Part shown: piece after piece, positions 7,683 to 13,914 of the stretch | Layout of the letters: each line of letters starts with the position of its first letter | How positions within the stretch are numbered: the first letter of the stretch is position 1 | Source: a virus | Virus record (IMG/VR): IMGVR_UViG_3300048996_000071 | Coordinates: 1 to 60,544 of that record | DNA length: 60,544 nt | Strand: one strand, 5' to 3' | Translations under genes and position numbers: made by a program | The notes under the pieces: generated by a model | What the model was told of the DNA's origin: nothing | What the model saw: the letters and a program-made list of their open reading frames with translations, nothing else | The model's database searches: none

Positions 7683-7736
7683 GTGGCTGACCCCGTACTC
7701 CAGGGACTGCTCTATCCAGTTGAGCTAGACAGACAA
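7683..7736 (-). ncRNA. Orphan tRNA 5' half (acceptor strand, D-arm, stem-loop)
   Basis: The minus strand has a textbook tRNA start: seven bases, TA, D-arm GCTC-AACTGGATA-GAGC, then a GTCCC/GGGG stem-loop. I find no matching 3' acceptor strand (GACAGAC) and no T-arm in place. It may be a decayed tRNA or a D-arm mimic. A CACGA/TCGTG hairpin follows. Confidence 0.45.
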
Positions 7737-7742
7737 CCAGTT

Positions 7743-7838
7743 GCGAGCGCCAGCCTGTCGTTCTCAGGTCTGCCGGACGCTGGCGGATCGGTTAGACCGA
7801 ATTTCCGTAATCCCAGATCTGCCGGGTAGCAACTCGTA
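7743..7838 (-). ncRNA. Candidate multi-arm structured RNA
   Basis: Between the orphan tRNA half and tRNA-Met. AGTTGC and GCAACT can close a helix over arms TCGGT-CTA-ACCGA and GCCAGC...GCTGGC, the latter capped by CCTG-AGAACGA-CAGG. It resembles a cloverleaf but has no T-loop consensus or valid anticodon loop. Identity unknown. Confidence 0.35.
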
Positions 7839-7841
7839 ACG

Positions 7842-7917
7842 TAGCGGGAACTGGATTTGAACCAGTGATCTTCGGCTTATGAGGCCGACGAGGACGACCT
7901 AACTCCTCTATCCCGCC
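7842..7917 (-). tRNA. tRNA-Met (CAT)
   Basis: Acceptor GGCGGGA/TCCCGCT (first pair G-U), TA, D-arm GAGG...CCTC, anticodon arm TCGGC-CTCATAA-GCCGA with anticodon CAT, variable loop AGATC, T-arm ACTGG-TTCAAAT-CCAGT, discriminator A, no encoded CCA. A CAT anticodon could also be read as tRNA-Ile after lysidine modification. I cannot separate these by eye. Confidence 0.9.
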
Positions 7918-7921
7918 GTGA

Positions 7922-7967
7922 CTCACCCCCGGCCTGCACATCGTGCCAGGCTCAGGCCGAGGGTGAG
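7922..7967 (-). repeat. 15-bp hairpin upstream of tRNA-Met
   Basis: CTCACCCTCGGCCTG and CAGGCCGGGGGTGAG on the minus strand form a 15-bp stem with one G-U pair and a 16-nt loop. It lies between the stop of the 381-aa gene and tRNA-Met. No U-run. It may be an RNA-processing or partial termination site. Confidence 0.55.
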
Positions 7968-7983
7968 GGTATTACTGGGTAGA

Positions 7984-9129
7984 TCAGCCTACCAACTTGG
8001 CGGCCTTGCGACCGTCCGCGTTGATCACGCCTTCGATGCCGGGGATCGTGCACTTGGTGCCGTCGTTCGGGTCGTTCTTGTCGGGGAACAGGCGGGCTGA
8101 CACCGCGCCCGGGCTCGGCGACTCGGTGCCGTACTCGTCGGACGGAGTCTTGACGATCTCGTTGATCGAGAGCACGGTACCCACGGGCTTGCCGGCGAAG
8201 GCGCTCAGGATATGGTTCGCGATGTTCTTCCGAGTACCGTCGCCCGCCGCGCGAGGCGACCGGGGCGTTGAGGTGCCACTCGCGGCCTTGCGGGGCTTCG
8301 CGACGCTGGCCCGACCCCGGGCCAGCCGGAAGCCCGCCTTGATGACGTCGGTCGCCTCCGGCGCTTCCTTGTCGAGGGCCTCGCGGACCTCCTCGGTCGC
8401 ATCCTCGGGCAGCGCCGCCACCTTGTCCTGATGGGCAGCGTACGCCCGCGCTGCATCGATCAGCTGCTGGGTGGACTGCTCGTTGAGCTTGTCCGGCCAG
8501 TCAGCGTCGACGCCCTCGGGCACCCGCACCATGTAGGGTGCGATGTACAGGCCGAGCACCTGATCGATGAAGGCCTGCGTCACGTCGACGGTCACCTTCG
8601 GCGCCGCCGGCGCCTTCGCGCCGGTGCTGACCAGCGAGTGCTTCTTGATCATGAACCACGAGCGGGCGTACGGCGAAAGCGCCGGGTCCTCCATGGCTCG
8701 GCCGACCTCGGCGTCGACCCAGGTCTTGACCCTGGTGCGGACGGCACCGGCGGGCAGCTCGTTGAACTTGGCCCGAATGTCGTTCAGCACACCGTCGGGG
8801 AAGAAGCCGGTGCTTTCGTCGCGCACGTCGCTGCAGATCAGGCCGCCGACCCAGTCGCCCGATTCGTTCCTGACGCCGAGGTAGTCGATGAAGTCGGTGG
8901 CGAGCTTGTCGAGACGCGCAGCCTCGGCAGCGGCTTCCGCCTTGGCCTTCGCCTCGGTTTCGGCCGCAGCAGCAGCCTTCTGCTCCTCGGTCAGCTCGAC
9001 CGGCGCCTCGGGCGTGCCCTCGGTGGTCGAGTCGACCGCGTTGGGGTCGGTCGACTCAGCGCTGGCTTCGGTGCTGACAGTCACGGTCTCGGTCTCGCCG
9101 AGCACCGCACCGTCCTGGGAGTCAGACAT
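7984..9129 (-). CDS. Protein with acidic N-terminus and C-terminal wing-like domain, 381 aa
   Basis: Start ATG 9129 follows GGAGGTGCAC. Residues 1-65 are acidic and low-complexity, then an alanine/glutamate coiled region (about 50-80), a central alpha-rich part, a basic linker (about 285-310), and a C-terminal domain (about 312-381). That domain contains NHILSAF, GTVLSINEIV, EYG and PSPGAVSARLF. The same domain ends the proteins at 9398-9853 and 9933-10565. The pattern suggests a winged-helix or HARE-HTH-like DNA-binding fold (inference). Possibly a regulator or nucleoid-type protein. Confidence 0.75.
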   Translation of the reverse strand: MSDSQDGAVLGETETVTVSTEASAESTDPNAVDSTTEGTPEAPVELTEEQKAAAAAETEAKAKAEAAAEAARLDKLATDFIDYLGVRNESGDWVGGLICSDVRDESTGFFPDGVLNDIRAKFNELPAGAVRTRVKTWVDAEVGRAMEDPALSPYARSWFMIKKHSLVSTGAKAPAAPKVTVDVTQAFIDQVLGLYIAPYMVRVPEGVDADWPDKLNEQSTQQLIDAARAYAAHQDKVAALPEDATEEVREALDKEAPEATDVIKAGFRLARGRASVAKPRKAASGTSTPRSPRAAGDGTRKNIANHILSAFAGKPVGTVLSINEIVKTPSDEYGTESPSPGAVSARLFPDKNDPNDGTKCTIPGIEGVINADGRKAAKLVG

Positions 9130-9179
9130 GTGCACCTCCAAGGTGTACGATAGTGTGTGTTCTCCGTGCGTCACCACCT

Positions 9180-9208
9180 ATGCTAGGCGATGGTTGGTCC
9201 TGTGTCCA
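9180..9208 (-). promoter_or_regulatory. Promoter TGGACA-17-TAGCAT
   Basis: -35 TGGACA (9203-9208), 17-bp spacer, -10 TAGCAT (9180-9185), 50 nt upstream of the 381-aa gene. The -10 sits in a short CCTA-GCA-TAGG palindrome. Confidence 0.55.
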
Positions 9209-9320
9209 GCCGACCGGCGAAGATTTTTCCAACGTCGCTCGACCACGGACAACCCGACTATCGGGTGCCCTTGTGCGGGTGTGGATCGCGAGGCCCACAT
9301 TACGCTAACCCGCCCTGTTG

Positions 9321-9398
9321 CTAACCAGCAGAGTTGAATCCGCTGATTGTGACACTGTCGTCGTCCTCGATGTCTATGGCCAGGTATTCCCGGGCCAT
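9321..9398 (-). CDS. Possible acidic micro-protein, 25 aa
   Basis: ATG 9398 overlaps the TGA of the upstream gene as TGATG. The product is MAREYLAIDIEDDD followed by a short polar tail. Support is the coupling arrangement only, with no separate ribosome site. Confidence 0.35.
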   Translation of the reverse strand: MAREYLAIDIEDDDSVTISGFNSAG

Positions 9399-9853
9399 CA
9401 GGCTACCTTGATCGCACCCTTCCTGCCAGCAGGGTACGCATCGCTGATGATCAGCGTACCCTTGACGTTGCCAACCGTGCGCGGCGTGCCGTCGGCGTCG
9501 AAGAGTCGCGCCGCAACGGCACCGGCCCCCGGAGAGTCGTCGCCGTACTCCACGGAACGATGCCTGGCGATCTCGGCGACCGTCAGCTCCGCGTGCTCGG
9601 GCTTGTCGGTAAAGGCACTGATGATGTGCTGGCCGACATCACGTCGCGGGCCGAAATACTTCTCGGCAAGATCAACCTTCGGCGCAGGCTCCTCCTCGTC
9701 GTATGCGCTCTTCCCGGTTTCGATCGTCTCGGCGAATTTGTCAAACGCCTCGGCGATCGACGAGTACACTCTCGCCTCGATGTGATCTTCCGTCAGATTG
9801 TAGTTCATGCGGAACTCTCGCGCAACGGCACGAGCCGCTCTGACTGCGTCCAT
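9398..9853 (-). CDS. Wing-like domain protein, 151 aa
   Basis: ATG 9853 lies 6 nt after a TAGGAT -10, so the mRNA is predicted to be leaderless. Residues 1-75 are helical. Residues 76-151 carry the shared domain (QHIISAFTD, ELTVAEIARHRSVEYG, SPGAGAVAARLF, NVKGTLIISDA). This is one of three paralogues in a row, suggesting a duplicated DNA-binding family. Possible roles include transcription control. Function unproven. Confidence 0.75.
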   Translation of the reverse strand: MDAVRAARAVAREFRMNYNLTEDHIEARVYSSIAEAFDKFAETIETGKSAYDEEEPAPKVDLAEKYFGPRRDVGQHIISAFTDKPEHAELTVAEIARHRSVEYGDDSPGAGAVAARLFDADGTPRTVGNVKGTLIISDAYPAGRKGAIKVA

Positions 9854-9859
9854 ACAACC

Positions 9860-9889
9860 ATCCTACCTTACACAGGCCGGTCATGTCAA
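9860..9889 (-). promoter_or_regulatory. Leaderless promoter TTGACA-18-TAGGAT
   Basis: -35 TTGACA (9884-9889), 18-bp spacer, -10 TAGGAT (9860-9865), then six bases and the ATG. The expected +1 is at or next to the start codon. Confidence 0.75.
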
Positions 9890-9898
9890 CCAGCTTTG

Positions 9899-9938
9899 TG
9901 CCTGGGGCGGGAATCGAACCCGCCCTGCACCATCAGGC
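9899..9938 (-). ncRNA. tRNA-like minihelix T3
   Basis: GCCTG/CAGGC end stem, link ATGGTGCAG, T-arm GCGGG-TTCGATT-CCCGC, discriminator A. Its 5' strand GCCTG contains the TGA stop of the 210-aa gene. Followed by a promoter instead of a TAGACAG hairpin. Confidence 0.7.
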
Positions 9939-10565
9939 TACCCTTTCTCCACCCTTCACGTTGTTGACGTAGCAGGGCACGATGCCCGGCGTGAGCGACT
10001 CACGCTTCCCGTCGTCCGTACGGAACAGCCACGCCATGACGGCACCAGGTGACGGGTGGTTGTTGCCGTACTCCTCCGACGTGTGCGCGACAATCTGGGC
10101 AATCGTCAGCTTCGTGCCGATCGGCAGGTCAGCGAATGCCGAGATGATGTGCCTGGAGACCTGGCGCCGAACGGGCGTGCGCTGTAGGGCAGGATCACCC
10201 TTCGGCCCACAGTCCGGCCTCGGCTGCAACACAGCCTGCTCGTTGCGCCGCTGAATCACCCAGGGCCAATCGCCATCGATCAGGCCCTGCACGATCGCGC
10301 CAGCCAGCACCAAATTCAGCTGATCGAGGTTGGCGCCGCACTCGGCGGCCAGCGTATTGTAGTCGACCTGCATGCGGTCCCGAGCATCTGCATCGGGTGC
10401 GTAGTGAAGCAGCACCTCAAGCAGACTATAGCTCGCCGTACCGGGACCTGTCATGTCCCCTCCGATGATGATTCGCCGTAGTGTCTGGCTGGCCGTTTCG
10501 TGCGGGTACGCCATGCGGCGTATCTGTTCCCGCACTTCGTTGTCTACGCGCACCATTCTACTCAT
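9933..10565 (-). CDS. Wing-like domain protein, 210 aa
   Basis: ATG 10565 overlaps the stop of the upstream gene by ATGA. The N-terminal 40 residues resemble a ribbon-helix-helix segment (MVRVDNEVREQIRRM, then TASQTLRRII), the middle is helical, and the last 75 residues are the shared domain (RHIISAFADLPIG, LTIAQIVAHTSEEYG, PSPGAVMAWLF). The gene ends inside tRNA-like element T3. The RHH plus wing-like architecture suggests a DNA-binding regulator. Target unknown. Confidence 0.75.
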   Translation of the reverse strand: MSRMVRVDNEVREQIRRMAYPHETASQTLRRIIIGGDMTGPGTASYSLLEVLLHYAPDADARDRMQVDYNTLAAECGANLDQLNLVLAGAIVQGLIDGDWPWVIQRRNEQAVLQPRPDCGPKGDPALQRTPVRRQVSRHIISAFADLPIGTKLTIAQIVAHTSEEYGNNHPSPGAVMAWLFRTDDGKRESLTPGIVPCYVNNVKGGERVA

Positions 10566-10846
10566 GCGGCCACATTCCCGACTATGTCAGGCTGAGCAAC
10601 ATTCGGGTCGATGCCGACGGCTTTCGCCAGTCGACGTCCACCTGCAGTGCGGTAGAACCACAGCTGGTAATCTTGCATCCAGCTACGTACGCACTTCGTC
10701 GTCGGACACACCGTGTTCTGGTGGTCGCAGTGGTAGGATAGCCACTTGATCTCCAACTGGTACCAGGCGCCGTCCTGTTTCAGGACGGACGGCACGTAGT
10801 TGTAACCAGACAGCTTCCGTAGGTTGCGATACCTTTGTCTACCCAT
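10562..10846 (-). CDS. Unknown basic protein, 94 aa
   Basis: I take ATG 10846, six nt after TAGGAT, as a leaderless start. The in-frame GTG two codons earlier would overlap the spacer after the -10. The protein is basic at its N-terminus (GRQRYRNLRKL) and has Cys/His residues (YHCDHQNTVCPTTKCV) at about 38-53 that could bind zinc. Coupled to the 210-aa gene by ATGA. Confidence 0.65.
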   Translation of the reverse strand: MGRQRYRNLRKLSGYNYVPSVLKQDGAWYQLEIKWLSYHCDHQNTVCPTTKCVRSWMQDYQLWFYRTAGGRRLAKAVGIDPNVAQPDIVGNVAA

Positions 10847-10852
10847 GTACAC

Positions 10853-10881
10853 ATCCTATCACATGGATCGTTCACTTGCAA
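10853..10881 (-). promoter_or_regulatory. Leaderless promoter TTGCAA-17-TAGGAT
   Basis: -35 TTGCAA (10876-10881), 17-bp spacer, -10 TAGGAT (10853-10858), 6 nt to ATG. The spacer end CGATCCATGTG matches the promoter at 7191-7219. Confidence 0.7.
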
Positions 10882-10917
10882 CCCCACTCTCCCAGAGCTT
10901 CAGGAGATTAGGAAAGC

Positions 10918-10957
10918 GCCTGGGGCGGGAATCGAACCCGCCCTGCACCTATCAGGC
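10918..10957 (-). ncRNA. tRNA-like minihelix T4
   Basis: GCCTG/CAGGC end stem, link ATAGGTGCAG, T-arm GCGGG-TTCGATT-CCCGC. Located 10 nt after the stop of the 153-aa gene and upstream of the 10853-10881 promoter. Confidence 0.7.
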
Positions 10958-10967
10958 TTTGTGCACC

Positions 10968-11429
10968 TCAGCGACCGCCAGGCTGCCAACCATCAGGGCT
11001 GCTCGGACGCTTGGTGTGATCGCCAACCTCGAACCCGACCATTCTTTCGCGTCGGATCTGGTCAGTGATGTCCTGCTGGCCCTGCGCTTTATTGCGCCTG
11101 GGCAGCCCAGCCTCTGTCGGCTCGCTGGGCTCCGTGCCATCTGGACCCATCAGCGACGGGTTCCGCAGGAACACGCATTCCAGCATCGCCTGCGCGATGA
11201 AGTCGAACTCCTCACCCATCCGACCGGGCGTGTGCCCGAGGTTGGTCAGAAAGTCGACCGCCGCGTCTTTGGCGCCGTCGTAGATCCGTTCACCTTCCGA
11301 CAGGCCAAGAGTCAGCGCCAGGCGCAACCTCAACGACTGGTGAAGCATGCTCACCTGCCTGTGAGTCATCCTGTCGATAATGCTGACCTGGTCGAGTACG
11401 CCTTCGGCGTACTCGTGCTCATCTGGCAT
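10968..11429 (-). CDS. Helical protein, 153 aa, paralogue of the 12281-12583 product
   Basis: ATG 11429 lies 22 nt after hairpin H2 with a GTAGGGAGG ribosome site. The middle (RIYDGAKDAAVDFLTNLG, then QAMLECVFLRNPSLM) parallels IRDGAVDRAISLIHDSG and QTMLECAFMYDVPFM in the 12281-12583 gene, so the two are diverged duplicates. The C-terminal 45 residues are polar and probably unstructured. Function unknown. Confidence 0.7.
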   Translation of the reverse strand: MPDEHEYAEGVLDQVSIIDRMTHRQVSMLHQSLRLRLALTLGLSEGERIYDGAKDAAVDFLTNLGHTPGRMGEEFDFIAQAMLECVFLRNPSLMGPDGTEPSEPTEAGLPRRNKAQGQQDITDQIRRERMVGFEVGDHTKRPSSPDGWQPGGR

Positions 11430-11451
11430 GACTAGTGCCTCCCTACCATGT

Positions 11452-11470
11452 GCGCAGTAGTCTACTGCGC
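11452..11470 (-). promoter_or_regulatory. Hairpin H2 (loop TAGACTA)
   Basis: GCGCAG-TAGACTA-CTGCGC, 6-bp stem. Loop differs at the last two bases from the TAGACAG family. 5 nt downstream of T5 and 22 nt upstream of the 153-aa start. Confidence 0.65.
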
Positions 11471-11474
11471 TACG

Positions 11475-11523
11475 TGCCTGGGCGAGGAATCGCACCCCGC
11501 CTGCACCGAACTATCGGCCAGGC
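11475..11523 (-). ncRNA. tRNA-like minihelix T5
   Basis: GCCTGG/CCAGGC end stem (6 bp), T-arm CGGGG-TGCGATT-CCTCG with a G at loop position 2, and a CCGA-TAGT-TCGG mini-hairpin plus GGTGCAGG in the link. Begins 2 nt after the stop of the 26-aa gene. Confidence 0.6.
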
Positions 11524-11525
11524 TA

Positions 11526-11606
11526 TCAGGTTTTGAGCGCTATGTACAGGGCCGCGGCAATGATTGCCGTTACCCAGAACACGCGTTTGAATGTGCCCCA
11601 GTCCAT
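11526..11606 (-). CDS. 26-aa single-span membrane peptide
   Basis: ATG 11606 with GGGAGGTATC upstream. MDWGTFKRV then a hydrophobic span (FWVTAIIAAALYIAL) and KT. A clean ribosome site, a position between two coupled units and a typical transmembrane composition support a real micro-gene. It ends just before T5. Confidence 0.6.
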   Translation of the reverse strand: MDWGTFKRVFWVTAIIAAALYIALKT

Positions 11607-11618
11607 GATACCTCCCTG

Positions 11619-12185
11619 TTACAGGTCGATCGTGGAGTGTCCGCATTCGAGCTCGTAGGCTGCCGTAGGATCACGGTGCGCCTCAACCACGAACCGACGG
11701 ACCACCCTGGGCGCACGCAGCGTACCGTCCACGAGGGGCGGGCAGCTATAGCATGGCCTGCGCTCGGGCGGCTGGACAAGGTGGCACCCGCAACCCAGCA
11801 CCTCGGTGTCCCGCTGTGGCCTGGCCCGGTAATCCCGGTACCAGTCCACCAGGGGCACGCGGACCAGGTGAATCGGGCAGTCGCGCAGCTCGGACAGACT
11901 CATCAGGCGCTCGTACTCGGCATGCCGCACGTCATCGGCACGGGACAGGTCGAGACCCTCCCGGTCGAACACGTGCTCGCAGTAACCCTCGTACGAGTGC
12001 TTGCCGCGCCTGGTGATCTCAGTGCCGCTGCCACAGGGCACGCAGTACCACGTGAACCGCAGCCAGCTGATCAGCGAGGCTCGGGATTCCGATTTGTACT
12101 CGAATCCCTGCAGCCAGTCGTAATACCAGTCCAGCTGCGCGTCACGACGGAACGAACGCACCTCGGCGTCTTCCATGTCACCCAT
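11619..12185 (-). CDS. Cys-rich unknown protein, 188 aa
   Basis: ATG 12185 is 23 nt from hairpin H3 with GGTAGGAAGG between. Several CxxC pairs (CVPC about 48-51, CGCH about 132-135, CYSC about 144-147, CGH near the end) suggest one or two zinc-binding sites. Tryptophan/tyrosine-rich N-terminus (DWYYDWLQGFEY). No recognised family. Confidence 0.7.
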   Translation of the reverse strand: MGDMEDAEVRSFRRDAQLDWYYDWLQGFEYKSESRASLISWLRFTWYCVPCGSGTEITRRGKHSYEGYCEHVFDREGLDLSRADDVRHAEYERLMSLSELRDCPIHLVRVPLVDWYRDYRARPQRDTEVLGCGCHLVQPPERRPCYSCPPLVDGTLRAPRVVRRFVVEAHRDPTAAYELECGHSTIDL

Positions 12186-12208
12186 GACTAGTGGGCCTTC
12201 CTACCATG

Positions 12209-12231
12209 GCCAGCCCCTGTCTAGGGCCAGC
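12209..12231 (-). promoter_or_regulatory. Hairpin H3 (loop TAGACAG)
   Basis: GCTGGCCC-TAGACAG-GGGCTGGC: 8-bp stem including two G-U pairs. 5 nt after T6 and 23 nt before the 188-aa start. Confidence 0.7.
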
Positions 12232-12236
12232 TACGC

Positions 12237-12276
12237 GCCTGGGGCGGGAATCGAACCCGCCCTGCACCAATCAGGC
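12237..12276 (-). ncRNA. tRNA-like minihelix T6
   Basis: GCCTG/CAGGC, link ATTGGTGCAG, T-arm GCGGG-TTCGATT-CCCGC. Follows the 100-aa gene by 4 nt. Confidence 0.7.
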
Positions 12277-12280
12277 TTTA

Positions 12281-12583
12281 TCAGGTGACGATCTGCTTTT
12301 GTGCGAGCCTGTCCATGAACGGAACGTCATACATGAACGCGCACTCCAACATGGTCTGCGTGAGCCCATCGTACGATGGGCTCTGTGGATCGACCACGCC
12401 CGAGTCGTGAATCAGACTGATGGCGCGATCAACGGCGCCATCACGAATACTGGTCGCCTCGCTACTGGTTTCCAGCAGTACCGTCCTATTGATCAGGACG
12501 TTGTACAGCTGGAAGGTCAACTCTGTGGCCCGATCGTCCATGATCTGGCGAACGTCGTCGACCGTGAAGCTAGACTGTGACAT
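12281..12583 (-). CDS. Helical protein, 100 aa, paralogue of the 10968-11429 product
   Basis: ATG 12583, six nt after TAGGAT, so a leaderless transcript is possible in addition to read-through from upstream. Mostly helical. The second half aligns with the 153-aa paralogue (IRDGAVDRAIS, then TMLECAFMYDVPFM). Function unknown. The duplication within a few kb suggests a shared role. Confidence 0.7.
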   Translation of the reverse strand: MSQSSFTVDDVRQIMDDRATELTFQLYNVLINRTVLLETSSEATSIRDGAVDRAISLIHDSGVVDPQSPSYDGLTQTMLECAFMYDVPFMDRLAQKQIVT

Positions 12584-12589
12584 ACAGCC

Positions 12590-12618
12590 ATCCTACTCTA
12601 CCGGCCAGCCCCTGTCTA
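12590..12618 (-). promoter_or_regulatory. Possible leaderless promoter TAGACA-17-TAGGAT
   Basis: -10 TAGGAT (12590-12595), 17-bp spacer, TAGACA (12613-12618) as -35. The -35 is the loop of hairpin H4, so this hairpin copy may double as promoter DNA. Confidence 0.5.
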
Positions 12619-12626
12619 GGGCCAGC
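12604..12626 (-). promoter_or_regulatory. Hairpin H4 (loop TAGACAG)
   Basis: Same sequence as H3. 5 nt after T7 and 20 nt before the 100-aa start. Confidence 0.65.
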
Positions 12627-12631
12627 ACTGC

Positions 12632-12670
12632 GCCTGGGGTGGGAATCGAACCCACCCTGCACCATCAGGC
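12632..12670 (-). ncRNA. tRNA-like minihelix T7
   Basis: GCCTG/CAGGC, link ATGGTGCAG, T-arm GTGGG-TTCGATT-CCCAC. Relative to T6 the second T-stem pair changes C-G to T-A on both strands, a compensatory change. Confidence 0.7.
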
Positions 12671-12677
12671 CTTCTGT

Positions 12678-13097
12678 TCAGCCGCCCAGAATACGATCGG
12701 CATAGTCCTCGTTGTACCACACGTTGCCAGCTCGATCCAGGCACGCCGATCCCTCCGCCTCGTGGCCGAGGTAGTCGGTACAGCGGCCAGCCTCATCGGA
12801 GGAAGACTTGCACCTGCCAAGGTAGCCCACCATGTCGAATCCCAGCTCGTCCAGTTTCGCGTTGCTGGGCTTCTGACCCTGGTAGGCCAGTGGCGTCGCC
12901 ACGTCGGTTGCAGCGAAGTCAGCCGGAATCACGCAGAACGCGATCCAGTCATACTCCTCCATGTCACGGACGGCGTTCAGGATGTGCTCCTGGACCAGGG
13001 CGTTCGACCGAAAGGTCTCTTCGCCCTGCATGAACACGTCCGTCTCGGTCTGCTCGCCTGATCGAAGCGCGATCGTCACGTTTGCCCGTACAGCCAT
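12678..13097 (-). CDS. Unknown protein, 139 aa
   Basis: ATG 13097 sits 23 nt after hairpin H5 with AGGAAGG between. An in-frame upstream ATG overlaps the ribosome site and is rejected. The first 60 residues look like a beta-rich fold (VRANVTIALRSGEQTETDVF). The C-terminal half has three cysteines. Function unknown. Confidence 0.7.
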   Translation of the reverse strand: MAVRANVTIALRSGEQTETDVFMQGEETFRSNALVQEHILNAVRDMEEYDWIAFCVIPADFAATDVATPLAYQGQKPSNAKLDELGFDMVGYLGRCKSSSDEAGRCTDYLGHEAEGSACLDRAGNVWYNEDYADRILGG

Positions 13098-13120
13098 GAC
13101 TAATGACCTTCCTACCATGT

Positions 13121-13139
13121 GCGCAGCTGTCTACTACGC
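13121..13139 (-). promoter_or_regulatory. Hairpin H5 (loop TAGACAG)
   Basis: GCGTAG-TAGACAG-CTGCGC, 6-bp stem with one G-U pair. The stem differs from H3 but the loop is identical. 5 nt after T8 and 23 nt before ATG 13097. Confidence 0.7.
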
Positions 13140-13144
13140 AACGC

Positions 13145-13183
13145 GCCTGGGGCGGGAATCGAACCCGCCCTGCACCATCAGGC
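13145..13183 (-). ncRNA. tRNA-like minihelix T8
   Basis: GCCTG/CAGGC, link ATGGTGCAG, T-arm GCGGG-TTCGATT-CCCGC. Begins 4 nt after the stop of the 98-aa gene. Confidence 0.7.
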
Positions 13184-13187
13184 CTTA

Positions 13188-13484
13188 CTAGAGTTTCGCG
13201 ATCCAGAAGATCCACCTGCCGACCAGGAACGACTGGCCACCGTTGCGCTCGACATCGGCCTCGACGCGTTCAGTGTCGAGGACGCGAAGCGAGGCTTCCA
13301 GGTTGAAACGCTGGTAGGCGGTCAGCACCTGGCGCCCGCCCTCACCTTTGAGAATAGCGCCGAAGCCCTTCCAGGCATCCTCGAAGTTCGGGTATTCGAT
13401 GGTGTTGGCAGTGATGGTGGCGTGTCCTGGGCTGTTCCAGCCCACGGTCCACGTACCGGCCGTCTTGATCATTTCGACAGTCAT
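13188..13484 (-). CDS. Unknown protein, 98 aa
   Basis: ATG 13484 lies 22 nt after hairpin H6. The long upstream open frame runs through T9 and is not coding. A beta-rich N-terminus (TAGTWTVGWN) is followed by ILKGEGGRQVLTAYQRF and a C-terminal QSFLVGRWIFWIAKL. Possibly a small protein-binding fold. No family recognised. Confidence 0.65.
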   Translation of the reverse strand: MTVEMIKTAGTWTVGWNSPGHATITANTIEYPNFEDAWKGFGAILKGEGGRQVLTAYQRFNLEASLRVLDTERVEADVERNGGQSFLVGRWIFWIAKL

Positions 13485-13506
13485 GACTAGTGACCATTCT
13501 ACCCAG

Positions 13507-13529
13507 GCCAGCCCCTGTCTAGGGCCAGC
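13507..13529 (-). promoter_or_regulatory. Hairpin H6 (loop TAGACAG)
   Basis: Same 8-bp stem as H3. 5 nt after T9 and 22 nt before ATG 13484. Confidence 0.7.
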
Positions 13530-13534
13530 TTTGC

Positions 13535-13581
13535 GCCTGAGGCGGGAATCGAACCCACCCACACCCCACCAGGAGCCAGGC
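13535..13581 (-). ncRNA. tRNA-like minihelix T9
   Basis: GCCTGG/TCAGGC end stem (last pair G-U), T-arm GTGGG-TTCGATT-CCCGC (one T-G pair), longer link with CTGGTGGGGTG. Confidence 0.65.
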
Positions 13582-13588
13582 TTTTGTA

Positions 13589-13864
13589 CTAGTCGCCGTA
13601 GCAGCGGAAGCAGTAGCTCCATCCCCTGCACCAGTGACCCTGGTCGATGGCCGCACCCCAAGGGGTACGGTACAGCACTCCCTCGCGTCGCATGGCAGCG
13701 AATGCCAGCTCGACAGCGTACTCCTCGGCGAGCGGTGGCTGACTATAACGCACCTCGTGAGGCAGGTCATAGTCAACATAGTAGCTCACCCACCAGTCCA
13801 CCTGGAAGGTGAACATCTTCCGCTGGTGTTCCGGCAGCATGCCCAATGCAACTTCCAGCTTCAT
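13589..13864 (-). CDS. Aromatic-rich unknown protein, 91 aa
   Basis: ATG 13864, 23 nt after hairpin H7 with a weak GGGA site. The N-terminus is helical (LEVALGMLPEHQRKMF) with a WW/YY-rich middle, and the C-terminus is Cys/Trp-rich (WCRGWSYCFRCYGD), possibly binding metal. Unknown function. Confidence 0.65.
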   Translation of the reverse strand: MKLEVALGMLPEHQRKMFTFQVDWWVSYYVDYDLPHEVRYSQPPLAEEYAVELAFAAMRREGVLYRTPWGAAIDQGHWCRGWSYCFRCYGD

Positions 13865-13887
13865 AGCTAGAGTCCCATTCTACCCTG

Positions 13888-13910
13888 GCTGGCCCCTGTC
13901 TAGGACCAGC
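13888..13910 (-). promoter_or_regulatory. Hairpin H7 (loop TAGACAG)
   Basis: GCTGGTCC-TAGACAG-GGGCCAGC: two stem positions that are G-U in H3 are A-T and G-C here. 5 nt from T10. Confidence 0.7.
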
Positions 13911-13914
13911 ACTG

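Noticed and set aside
13485-13661. Long N-terminal extension of the 98-aa frame
   Set aside because: It runs through minihelix T9 and hairpin H6. The conserved ATG at 13484 has the proper hairpin spacing.
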